From positions 378,001-442,000 of the forward strand of contig JAQGDQ010000170.1 in the NCBI GenBank assembly GCA_030141605.1: DNA of 64,000 bases, given 5' to 3'. The position numbers and the translations under genes are program-made. Of this stretch, positions 41,401-49,740 are shown piece after piece. Numbering within the stretch: position 1 is the stretch's first letter; each line of letters starts with the position of its first letter. This DNA is from Tubiluchus corallicola (Eukaryota > Priapulida > Priapulimorpha > Priapulimorphida > Tubiluchidae). A model generated the notes under the pieces. The model searched no databases. It had not been told where the DNA came from and saw only the letters and a list, made by a program, of their open reading frames with translations.

Positions 41401-44192
41401 CCCTTTGATTTATCACTGGCTTTGTGAAATTTTTTCGACTTTCTCGCCATTGGACATTCCAAGATATTTCCTACCATAAGAATTAAATTGTTAATTTATC
41501 GCCAAAGGATAGCTATATATAAAGAGTTTGTGCAGTTATACTCGGAGGGCACAATTTATTTAACTTTCACAATTTTGTTAATGTCATTTAAGGTCCTTTT
41601 TCAGTTATAATAAAAATTGAAATGCGCCTAACGGCATATACACAAGCGCTCGACTTAATCCTAATCTGCATCCAAATCTGGCGACAGCATATAGGTCCAG
41701 AATTTTCTGAACTTACAACAGTTGTTTCATGCTCTAAAATCATTATAATGTATCGTTTTTTGCGGCAATGAATGATCCATAGCTCTTTCGCGCGTTCCGC
41801 AACCGGACGTTAATGATGCATTATTATGTAATATACACCAACTGGTCAATACTATTTATTGTATTTTATCCGATTTTGTAACTTAAGGGTGCTTCATAAG
41901 TCAGTATTAACTGTATTTTTTTTGTTTTTCTAGCAAACAAAGCAAAATGTTTGAAAATTTGTACAGATGAACTAGAAGCTTTGGCAATTCTGTTGGTAAA
42001 GTTAGACGAAATTGAAAAGAACTACTGTACTAGTAGGCGTTCCTATTTTCGCCACTTTTTTCAAAGCACTCTTCTAATAATTTTGCAACTGATTTTGCGA
42101 ATTGATTTTGTCACTCTGGAAATAACACATGCATTTCCAACATCAGCACAAGCATTTGCAGTTAAATGTCTTCACTACACATTCTAATCTTACTTCGAGT
42201 TCATGAAAGTGTCCTGGTCTTATTTTGTCTGATATACAGCCTTGTAAAAAATGCTCTGTGTCAAATCTGTCAAGTCCAAAACTTTCAGTGGAAATAGTTT
42301 CGATCAGAAACTAATCCAGTGGCAAGTCGGATACCTTACTTTTGTGAGGAAAGTCCACCACAGTTCGCGAGTAGTGAGGAAGGGCTGTATTTTATTGCTA
42401 AATTACATTGTTAATAGTGAGAGCATGTTGTGTTCCATAATTTTTTTTATGCTGTTCTGAATTTCCGATTCAAATGGAGCACTAGTGTTTATGGTCCCTT
42501 GACTTCCTGTTACTGTAGAATTAGAATTACTGTATTAGATTCGTACAAACCTGTTCGTTTGCTACTTGTAAAGTGGCGTTGCGAAGTACGATGGGCGACG
42601 TTAACTCTGGCTTGCTGTTCTATCCTTTCTATTTCCTCTTTCTTTCGCTTGGCGTTGATGATGCCAAAAACGGAACACCCCAGGATGACAAAAAAGAGCA
42701 CCCTGTTAAGTCAAAAGGTAAATTCCAGTCGAAAGATAAGCAAACCTCTTAAAACACAGAGACTAGATGCACGCATAAAGGTAATCTATACTACGTATTT
42801 ATTATTCCAAAAATTATTTTAGTAGATGACATTGCAGATCGCGTGAAAACTTGGGATTATTTCCTAAGCAAATAAAAACCGAAAAGCGTTATAATGCTGC
42901 GATTCCATTGCCATCTTAGACGAGTGCTATATAAAATGGTGCCAACTGAAATTATTTTCATTGTTTATTATTACACTTAAGTGTATTACACGGGGTACTC
43001 ATGAGCTAGTGAACATGAGTGGCGAATATTCAAATGAGGAAACGAATGCAAGTAATATTATGTCGACCTTTAAATGAGCCTAAACAGCCGAAATGATTAT
43101 GTAGTTAGTTTTTCGCAGTCAAAGGAGTGCTAAACTGAGACATTAATAAAGTCAGTTAAATGCAGTGATAAAACATTTCATGTCACCTTATGCAAAAACT
43201 CAGGACAACATGATTTCATAACTACTCAATTAACATAGTAAAAGATAACGTATTAAATCGAAAAGAAAGAGCAAAGCCCAACAATCTGACATAATATGTT
43301 CAGAATGGGGAGTTCCTGTGGGCCCTATATCTTTTGCACTAACATCTTTGGCCCTTTGTTATTCATTATGGCGCGTTCAGATGTAGAGATTTTTCTTGCA
43401 ATTTGTTGAGCGCTTCTCTCTGAGAGTAAAGTCGCACGTGTGAACGGTTTGGCAACTTTCCCCGCAACTTATAGAAAAACCAGCGAAAGTTTATCAGAGT
43501 TAACTTGCTCAATAAGTTGCGGAGAGAAGTTGCCAAGCCGTTCACACGTTGTAACTTTACTCTCACAGAGAAGTTGCGCAACAAATTGCGAGAGAAGTTG
43601 CCAAACGTTCACACGTTGCAAGTTTGCTCTCAGAGAGAAGTTGCTCAACAAGTTGCGAGAGAAGTCTCTACGTCTGAATGTGCCATTAGATACTTACGCA
43701 GCATTCGAAAAGCAATGCAAAATAGATGCACATAACGCACTACGCAGACATCTCTACAAATAGTAAACATCCAGGAGCACCCATAGGAAACCATATACCG
43801 TACAACTAAAAGCCAAACTGCTATATCGCAAAAATCGTACGTAACTAGTCATTAGATCAGTAGTCCTGTAAATTTAATTTTCATTTATTTGTAGCATTAT
43901 AGCTCTAAATAACTATCAGTCTAACAAAAGTTTTACTGCTTTAGTGGAAACATTGACATAATAGTTAGTTATGGGCACTGCATTTCATTTTTAGTCATCA
44001 AGGTAAAATAAATCTGTAATTATATGCAAACGAGATCAAAGGCGTAGTAAAACTCCAATAATTTTTATCATGCACTCTAAGTAATATGTGACAAGAACGT
44101 GTGAAATTTCTCGTGTTATTGCAACCCAAATGATAAACAAGTTGTTTGCTAAATAAATTTAGGTAAACAACTACGTACCTTCGAATATTCAT
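32308..44192 (-). CDS. Animal haem peroxidase, copy A (16 exons, complete)
   Basis: Predicted secreted haem peroxidase of the myeloperoxidase/peroxidasin-domain/peroxinectin superfamily, which uses H2O2 to oxidise halides, phenols or protein tyrosines; the substrate cannot be read from sequence. Joined exons give 2091 nt (696 aa plus stop) with consistent phases. Residues 1-22 form a signal peptide ending before a basic KRKK stretch. Residues 23 to about 160 look like a propeptide with a CNPSLDC motif. The catalytic domain follows to about 665. Visible functional residues, matched to myeloperoxidase: Q207, D210, H211 and D212 (distal site, haem ester, calcium), T283/Y285/D287/S289 (calcium loop), R348 and E351 (distal Arg, second haem ester), H449 (proximal haem ligand), N530 in the AINIQRGREHG motif. 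The Met that forms the sulfonium bond in myeloperoxidase is Gln here (Q352), as in most family members. There are no Ig or LRR domains, so it is not a peroxidasin. Introns range from 167 to 1937 bp. Family assignment is very secure; the exact subfamily is not. Confidence 0.93.
32893..33090. repeat. Degenerate AAAC/AAAT tract in intron 15 of peroxidase A
   Basis: Tetranucleotide-like A-rich sequence (AAACAAAC, GAATGAAC), similar in style to the 9.0-9.5 kb tract. Confidence 0.5.
33649..33806 (-). CDS. Peroxidase A exon 15 (GPTFSCII, HGDRYWYQN)
   Basis: Acceptor TTTTTAG, donor GTAAGG, 158 nt, phase 2 to 1. It encodes CIDLFPGGLAE, GANLGPTFSCIIGRQFE and HGDRYWYQN, all standard C-terminal peroxidase-domain motifs. 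Confidence 0.94.
34237..34344 (-). CDS. Peroxidase A exon 14
   Basis: Acceptor TTTGCAG, donor GTAAAT, 108 nt, phase 2 to 2. It encodes EWAAEKCDIKFTDVSSINDL and on to LLIQVYG, matching the segment that precedes the DLFPGGLAE motif. Confidence 0.9.
34512..34637 (-). CDS. Peroxidase A exon 13 (AINIQRGREHG)
   Basis: Acceptor GCTTTCAG, donor GTAAGC, 126 nt, phase 2 to 2. It encodes the family signature DLSAINIQRGREHGMASY; the Asn is expected to hydrogen-bond the proximal His. Confidence 0.94.
35032..35205 (-). CDS. Peroxidase A exon 12 (proximal haem His)
   Basis: Acceptor TTTTTAG, donor GTACGT, 174 nt, phase 2 to 2. It opens with RFGHSMVGSEY, whose His449 is the proximal haem ligand, and continues to FFNPTFSEDTTETIDPT. 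A 53-nt run (35074-35126) is identical to copy B. Confidence 0.93.
35551..35693 (-). CDS. Peroxidase A exon 11 (VITQQEFLPG)
   Basis: Acceptor ATTATAG, donor GTAACC, 143 nt, phase 0 to 2. It encodes VITQQEFLPGIFSREDIK through DATIDNSFSTAAY, the helix leading to the proximal His. Two codons shorter than in copy B, the difference falling around LGYSATTD. Confidence 0.92.
36007..36167 (-). CDS. Peroxidase A exon 10 (GDERANEQ...REHNR)
   Basis: Acceptor CTTTACAG, donor GTGCGC, 161 nt, phase 1 to 0. It encodes DERANEQLGLQVLQVLFLRE and HNRIA, then EWEDEKIFQEARRILGAELQ. R348 and E351 match the distal Arg and the second haem-ester Glu. Confidence 0.93.
36790..37183 (+). mobile_element. Decayed non-LTR retrotransposon fragment in intron 9 of peroxidase A
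   Basis: The reading frame contains VISILLYGCKTWTL, matching the LLYGxETWTL motif near the C-terminal end of many LINE reverse transcriptases, and downstream KFETFENEAQRL, resembling the WENLAQDR tail of such proteins. It lacks the catalytic core and is antisense to the host gene. A stop follows at 37183; related-looking sequence may continue to about 37.3 kb. Confidence 0.55.
38105..38215 (-). CDS. Peroxidase A exon 9 (GLMKT...LPKS)
   Basis: Donor GTAAGA, 111 nt, phase 1 to 1. The acceptor TTATCAAG has a poor pyrimidine tract and A at -3, but copy B uses the same sequence and the joined protein reads naturally as REHNAGLMKTSEI. Confidence 0.88.
38831..38932 (-). CDS. Peroxidase A exon 8 (calcium loop)
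   Basis: Acceptor GCTTTAG, donor GTGAGA, 102 nt, phase 1 to 1. It encodes REQLNQITAYIDGSVVYGSD. T, Y, D and S in TAYIDGS correspond to the calcium-binding loop of myeloperoxidase (Thr168 to Ser174). Confidence 0.93.
39180..39329 (-). CDS. Peroxidase A exon 7 (CCPLD...DPFY)
   Basis: Acceptor TTTTGCAG, donor GTAACA, 150 nt, phase 1 to 1. It encodes ACCPLDETG, CYSIDVDENDPFYGG and CIPIVRSMPGQC, matching the family's Cys-rich segment between the distal site and the calcium loop. Confidence 0.92.
39944..40132 (-). CDS. Peroxidase A exon 6 (distal haem site)
   Basis: Acceptor ATTAAAG (A at -3), donor GTACGT, 189 nt, phase 1 to 1. It encodes SEPRC through LMQWGQFLDHDITHTP, containing distal Gln, the haem-linking Asp, catalytic His and a calcium ligand Asp. 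The GTACGT donor is preferred over an overlapping GTCGTA four bases earlier because it keeps the exon exactly as long as in copy B. Confidence 0.92.
40247..40312. repeat. Degenerate TTG/GTC triplet tract in intron 5 of peroxidase A
   Basis: Imperfect GTT/GTC triplets; minor simple repeat. Confidence 0.6.
40369..40466 (-). CDS. Peroxidase A exon 5 (YRTYDGSCNN)
   Basis: Acceptor TAATATAG, donor GTAAGT, 98 nt, phase 2 to 1. It encodes TYDGSCNNINNPTWGQA, the hallmark N-terminal motif of the animal haem peroxidase domain, and ends at YCDG, which continues as ISEPR in the next exon. Confidence 0.93.
40639..40731 (-). CDS. Peroxidase A exon 4 (CNPSLDC segment)
   Basis: Acceptor TTTTTTCAG, donor GTAAAA, 93 nt, phase 2 to 2. 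It encodes the stretch around ATVDCNPSLDCTEAATSRY, leading into the YRTYDG start of the peroxidase domain. Confidence 0.9.
41072..41140 (-). other. tRNA-like sequence (pseudogene or SINE head), intron 3 of peroxidase A
   Basis: The minus strand carries an A-box-like GAGCTCAACGGGC and, about 35 nt on, a B-box-like GAATTCGAGTCCC, with tRNA-like spacing. I could not fold a convincing cloverleaf, so a degenerate tRNA-derived SINE head is more likely than a working tRNA. Confidence 0.4.
41347..41470 (-). CDS. Peroxidase A exon 3 (propeptide)
   Basis: Acceptor ATGGTAG, donor GTGAGA, 124 nt, phase 1 to 2. It encodes a charged segment beginning GNILECPMARKSKKFHKAS and ending LETTRILIS. Copy B has an equal-length homologue. 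Confidence 0.88.
42551..42702 (-). CDS. Peroxidase A exon 2 (signal peptide, basic propeptide)
   Basis: Acceptor TTAACAG, donor GTTTGT, phase 2 in and phase 1 out, 152 nt. It encodes VLFFVILGCSVFGIINA, the hydrophobic core of the signal peptide, then KRKKEEIERIEQQARV. Same length as copy B exon 2 and clearly homologous to it. Confidence 0.88.
43369..43685. mobile_element. MITE-like foldback element in intron 1 of peroxidase A
   Basis: A 317-bp element whose ends are inverted repeats: left TGGCGCGTTCAGATGTAGAGA-like, right reading TGGCACATTCAGACGTAGAGA on the other strand, with inverted similarity reaching well over 90 bp inward. Both sides are flanked by TTA (43366-43368 and 43686-43688), consistent with a 3-bp target-site duplication of the PIF/Harbinger type. 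The interior repeats variants of AAGTTGCGAGAGAAGTTGCC in both orientations. There is no transposase, so it is non-autonomous. Superfamily assignment is an inference from TTA alone. Confidence 0.7.
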
Positions 44193-44206
44193 CTTGATAT
44201 GCTGTC
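44179..44206 (-). CDS. Peroxidase A exon 1 (5'UTR end and start codon)
   Basis: The ATG is at 44192-44190, followed by MNIR and two bases of the next codon, then the donor GTACGT (phase 2). The start context has A at -3. Fusion to exon 2 gives a classic signal peptide, which is why this ATG was chosen. A good acceptor-like CTTTCTTTCAG lies at the upstream edge (44207), so the exon may begin there, after a 5'UTR intron or trans-splice, or may extend to an upstream promoter. Confidence 0.75.
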
Positions 44207-44276
44207 CTGAAAGAAAGAGTGTAGTAGTTTCTAAAGTTACCAGACCTTGTCTCGCGACACATGTTAGCTGGTCCCG

Positions 44277-44282
44277 TTTATA
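44277..44282 (-). promoter_or_regulatory. Possible TATA box of peroxidase A
   Basis: TATAAA on the minus strand, 85 nt upstream of the start codon; a transcription start about 30 nt downstream would leave a 5'UTR of roughly 55-60 nt. Such motifs are common in AT-rich DNA. If used, the acceptor-like sequence at 44207 would be within exon 1 and not functional. Confidence 0.3.
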
Positions 44283-44289
44283 CCTACAT

Positions 44290-46700
44290 ATTATTTACAT
44301 TTTGCTATATGTTTGTCCTAAAAGCAAGTAAACTAAAACTATATGTCAGGGACCCTACTGATCCAATGTGTGGGATTTCAGAAAGAGGAAATTTAGTACA
44401 ATTTTAGTCTCCAGTTCAGTGTGCAGAGACAAATGTTACCATTTTGTAACTCGATACCGATTAAAATATGCTTGATGGAGTTACTTAAATACGCATAAAA
44501 TATCTGTCTGATCTGCAAATACGTCTGGAATACGCCCCATCGTGAATGCTAAAATTTGCATTATTGAATAGCAAATAAATGATAGCTCCGTTACATTCCG
44601 AACGTGTCATTTGGCGATTAAAGCCTTGAGACTATCACGTACGACTCAAAGTTTACTAGTACGAGATCTTCCTCTTTCACAAGTATAATGTCACACTAGA
44701 AACCATTTGGTAACTTTTACTGTAACAGCGTAACTAATGACGGTATCAGGTTCCAAAAAGAAAGACCCCTGTCTGCAAATGCTCACAATGCCCAAAAACT
44801 AGTATTGTTGTTACATTAATAGTTAGACTGAAATGAAATTTCAGATGTACTAATCATTTGAATCCCCTAAATCTCCAGTGAGTCAGTTCGTCTATCTTCT
44901 TGTACCTTGATTTTACCTTCGTGTTCTTGGATATGAAGGTTTGAAAAATGTTTTTGATTACATGAATTTCCATTCATTTTTATCCATTCTGATATTTGTA
45001 TTTTGTTTTGTAGTTCCCAACGCCATTGTAACTCGTCTCGACACAGACCTTCATATGGTACCATCTGCTTTCCAAGAACTTCAATACATATGCAGCTGGA
45101 CATTCATAGAAATAACACCCGATCTGCCAAAACAGGATTGCTCTGCACACGTCGAATGCTTTTTCAATAATTATGCCCATACTCTCTAACTAGAGCTGAT
45201 ACAAAATAGTCATTATACCATTGACAAGAGCTAGTATATAATATATCAACTCTAGCAATAATACGTATATCAACTCTTTTCTACCTCTACTTTCCTCATG
45301 AGTGAAGCATTAAATAATAGTATTGCAAATAGCAGCAGCTCGCTTTCACAAGTGCATGGAAATCTAAGATCTCATTCTTCTCCAGTATTTATATCAAGCG
45401 CCGTAACAAATGTAGATAAATGTCAAGGATGCAAAGCGACTTTGAATGTGCTGTAAGAATTGTGAATACTACCGGGTCTGTGTCAATTGTGCGTTGAAAA
45501 ACGTCCAGAGTCTGTCAAAAGTCAACATATAAACGTTTTACGAATCTACTAGTGAACATAGCAACTGCTCGCGCATGTTTTTCTGTCAGACTTGTGTTGG
45601 CCATGAAACAGCGTAAAACAGACTTTTTCGGATCACCTGACCAACAACACAAAAAAGCGGCGAGTTGTACTTTAAAATACTGAATTTGGAAATACAGTTT
45701 ATGAGCTAAGCTCACGGTTGAACGAATTTAAAGCAAGTTTGGACATTGGCCCCAGATGTATAAGCTGGAAAACATGATGCTGGGCCTCTGGCAACTGTGG
45801 TTCAAAGCTCTGTGAAATCCGCAGTAAAGAGCAAGGAACTAAAAAAGAACTAACACATTCTGGGTTAGCAGAAAGGCCTGGAGTTTCGAAGTTACAGAAA
45901 AGGATGACGCAGGGCACATTTTTGCGTGTTTTAGTGTGCGAAAGAATGGTGCTGTGCAAAAACACGTTCAGTACTCAGAGGGTCCCGGTTAACTGTGCAC
46001 TAACCCGGTTAAGAAATGCGAACCAAGATTTGGGATTGAATAAGTTAATGCTGCCAATGTCAAGTAGCAGTAGCTTGTACATTTTGAAATGAAAGAACTC
46101 GATGAGGCAAACTGAGTGGTATGCGTCACACCCATCTCTGACCCCTGGGTTACAGGTTAAACCTAGCAAACTCCAGTTTTAGTATCTTGTGGCATACTAA
46201 ATGCAAGGACCAAATGAGACAAATTCAGTGGTGTACACTGACAAGCAGGCAGTTGACCCTTGACTGAGGGATGACGGATCAAAAAGTGACAAGCTTGATA
46301 TAATTAAAACTATGTACGTAAATATTGTCAATTATTTTGAAAACATATTTTATTTGTAAACACGAAACAAAAGCTGACGGCCTAAAATCCAGTCTCCCGT
46401 GACAGAAGCAGAATCTTACCACTATTTTCGACGACTCAAAAACGTTCACTACTAATAATCATTTTTCTGTCTTCATCGACTATAGCTGTCTGATTTTTGG
46501 ATATTTGCATACACGACCCCTGATTTCTCCGCAACTTATGTTGATAAGAAATCTCCGTTAAATTTATGAGGTACAACACGTGCACATTAACACAAATTTT
46601 GCAGTATGGAACGCCATATGAATTTAATCATTTTATATATTGTGTATTATACTGCTTGTTAAGATTTTGCAATAGCAAAATTTTACTGTTTTTCATTGTG
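44290..46700. other. Intergenic region upstream of peroxidase A
   Basis: No gene recognised. Short frames of 60-90 codons occur on both strands between 44.9 and 46.2 kb without motifs. Promoter elements of peroxidase A beyond the TATA-like box are expected here but cannot be picked out. Confidence 0.5.
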
Positions 46701-46707
46701 TTATTCT

Positions 46708-48866
46708 TATTTATTTATTTATTCTTATTTATTCTCCACAACTTTAACGCTTAATAACTCCTAAACCTTGAAAGCTAGGGTCACCAAACTCGGAGCGTTG
46801 GTAGCCCTGGGTTGGGGACGTACAACAGTGTGGTGACGAGTGGCCATTGTAGCATATCAAATGAAAGGCCTCGATGAGGCGGATCAAATAGCATAAGTTA
46901 CAATGAGAATAGTTAATCTGCGACCCCGCTAGGGGGCAAAATGGGGGTCGAGGATGGTATAAGTTATGTCGAATCAAACCGAATGGTATAAGTTATGCCG
47001 AGACTGGTTGATCTTTGACCCCAGTAGGGGGCAAAAACCGAAAAATGGGGGTCGGAAACAGAAATACATCGAGTGTCCACAAATAGTACCAAGTAGCACA
47101 TCAAATGAAATGTCTTGATAAAGCGAATCGAACGGTATAGGTTACAGTGTGAATTGTTAACCTGTGAACTAGTTAGGGGCAAAATTGGGGTCGAGGACAA
47201 ATGCCTTACAGGGTCTACCAAAAGTAACTTGTTGTAAAAAGTAAATGAGAGGTCTCAGTGAGACTAACTGAATGATATAAGTTACGCTAAGATTGGCTGA
47301 CCTTTGACCCATGGGTGAGAGTCTAAACAGTTACATGTTGAGGTTTCATTGAGAAATGCACTTCCTATGTATTCAAGCAGGGTGGAAATAATAACTTTCA
47401 AGCAAAGGCTGTCATCTCTTCATTTTTAAGGCTCAATATCATAACTATTGTTTGCAAAATCTTCAGTTTCTGTACACGTCAGAAACATTGTCAACTAGTT
47501 TATTTTTATTTATTCCTCGCAATTTTAATCCTTAATAAGCCTTGCAAGTTAGCGTCACCAAACGCACAGGGTTGGTAACCCTGGGCGGGTACGTACAGCA
47601 GTGTGGCAACCAGTGACCATTGGTCAAGGGGGAAAGGGCAGTGGGCTTCCTGTCAGTTTTTTTCTTTAGATCGTATCTTCTCCTAGGCCTTTCGATTTTT
47701 CCAATTTTTTTTTCACAAGTATTTCGGTACTGTGGAGTAGATGTGCACCTGGGGTTTTAAAAAGCTGGCAAATTTTAAACACTCGAGCGAGGGGCCAAAA
47801 TACAAATTTGGGGTCCCCCAATTGGTGGCCTTTTATTTGCTGAGAGCTAGGGAGACAAAACTCACATGGTACACTTTGGGCAAAGTTATCTGTGTATATA
47901 TGTGACCCGAGTTGCCGGGTCAAAAGTCACGGAGCGGGCGGGTCTTCATTTATTTTTCTTTAGGATCCATCTGTGTCCATAGTTTTTGAGCTGGGGCGAC
48001 AATATTTCGTATGTGGTTAGGTGGGGCCAGGTTTTTGGATATGGCAGAATATTGGTCATTTGGTGGGGGAAAAATTTTCCGCTAGGAGGCAACTGAAAAA
48101 TGGGGGTTGAGAGTAGAAATGCATCAAGTGTCTTGGAATATTACCTTGTAGCACATCAAATGGCAGGTCGTGATGAGAGGGTCGAACGGCATAGGTTACA
48201 ATGAGAATAGCTAACCCGCGACCCCGCTAAGGGGCAAAAACTGAAAAATAGGGGTCGGGAACTGAAGTGCACTGAGTGTTGAGCAATGATACCTTGTCGC
48301 ATAACAAATGAAAGGTCTCGAGGAGGCAGATCAAATGGCATATGCTGTAACGAAAATAGCTAATCCGCGATCCCGCTAGAGGGCAAAAACCACAAAAATG
48401 AGTGCCGGGAACAGAAATGCATCGAGTGTCTACTAATAGTACCATGTAGCATGCCAAATGAAAGGTCTTGATGAGGTGAATCAAATGATATAAGTTACAG
48501 TGTAAATCGTTAACCTGCGACCCAGTTAGGGGCAAAATATGGGTCGAGGAGACAAATGGCCTCCAGGATCTACCAAAAGTAGGTTGTTGTATATCAAATG
48601 AAAGGTCTCATTGAGACAAACTGGGTGATATAAATTATGCCAAGGTTGTTGACCTTTGACCCGTGGGTGATGGGCTTAACAGTTAAATGCTGAGGTTTCA
48701 TTATGAAATGCACTTTCCATGTATTCAAGCAACTCAATGAGAAAAATAAGCACTTTCAAAAAAGGCAGTATCTCCTCATTTTTAAAGCTGAACGTTATAA
48801 CTATTGTTTGCAAAATTTTCAGTTTCTGACCTCGTCAGAAACATTGTCAACTAGTTAGTTATTATT
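46708..48866. repeat. Duplicated repeat element with ~145-bp internal units
   Basis: Two diverged copies in direct orientation (about 46708-47500 and 47501-48866). Each begins with TTATTTATTC and a segment with GGTCACCAAAC/GCGTCACCAAAC-type sequence, and ends with ACTATTGTTTGCAAAAT and CAGAAACATTGTCAACTAGT. Inside, units starting near TCAAATGAAAGGTCTCGATG and ending near GACCCCGCTAGGGGGCAAAA recur, with starts at about 46857, 47101, 47242, 48156, 48304, 48454 and 48594. Copy 2 has an extra unrelated-looking stretch at about 47.64-48.07 kb. Weaker relatives are visible at 46.09-46.28 kb. No protein-coding capacity is seen; the element type is unknown. Confidence 0.75.
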
Positions 48867-49373
48867 TATTGACCTTACGTGGTTTGTTATTTGTTTTGCA
48901 TGAACTAATGTATTTTTATATAAGCTTCATTACTTTTTTGGCTTAGTATGATTCTTATATACTTGATTTTGATATGATTATGATAAATATTATATTCTTA
49001 GCTTAATTTGCAAAATTATGGAATTTGTAAATCATTAATTTATCATCATCATTAATGTATTGATAAAATATATTTGGGCGCTACAGTTAATGTTAGTAAT
49101 TAAATGTTGTTTAAACCATAATAATTTCATTCTCGAAACGGTTGATGTGATGCTCCCGTCAATTTTTTCGCTGGCTACGATGAAGTATGTATGTTGCTAT
49201 CTGAATCAAGGCACAGTACTTTAACGTCAATAAACTTATGAGATAACTTCGTCCGGTGCAAGTGCCCCAATATACGCGAAAATGTTTTTATTAACTAGAA
49301 TTTGTCACTATATTATTGTCAACAAACTGATTTTTGAAAAAACCGAACGACAAAATCGTATTTCCCAAAGCAA

Positions 49374-49379
49374 TTTATT
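49374..49379 (-). terminator. Possible polyadenylation signal, peroxidase B
   Basis: AATAAA on the coding strand about 170 nt past the TAA stop of copy B, in AT-rich DNA, at a normal distance for a short 3'UTR. Confidence 0.4.
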
Positions 49380-49549
49380 AACCTAGTAATAACAAAACAC
49401 ACATCGGAAACGATAGGCAACCTTCCAAGTTGTCCAAACTGCTAACCCATTCCTTCTAACCAGAAAACAAATTTCAACAATAAAATACAGCAAAATTAAT
49501 CGCATTTGTAAAACTGTTATATTTGAAGTCAAGCACTACTCTAATGTTG

Positions 49550-49740
49550 TTATGCCGTGGCCAAAAATACGGTAATATCTGGTGATGCAATCTCGGTACA
49601 GGATTTTAGGCACCTCTCATTTCCGCAGTTAGGATTCCGTTGTCTGAGAGAAAGAAAAACGGATGGTTGAATTTCCGTGATGTCTGTGTTGTCACATATA
49701 ACACCTGCCAATGTGACCTTCTGAATTTCGGTTATCTCAG
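49550..49740 (-). CDS. Peroxidase B exon 16 (C-terminus, stop)
   Basis: Acceptor TTTTTTCAG, 191 nt, TAA at 49552-49550. It encodes AEITEIQKVTLAGVICDNTD and a tail containing NPNCGNERCLKSC, with three Cys where copy A has one. Confidence 0.9.

Noticed and set aside
42430-42822. 130-codon plus-strand open frame
   Set aside because: Antisense shadow of peroxidase A exon 2, which has splice sites, phase and a homologue in copy B.
43440-43763. Overlapping Arg/Leu-rich open frames
   Set aside because: They translate the repeated interior of the MITE-like element in three frames.
46744-48535. Possible Cys/His-rich proteins, or a CRISPR-like array
   Set aside because: The frames follow diverged repeat units and break repeatedly. 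Units are about 145 bp, diverged and lack unique spacers, and the genome is eukaryotic.
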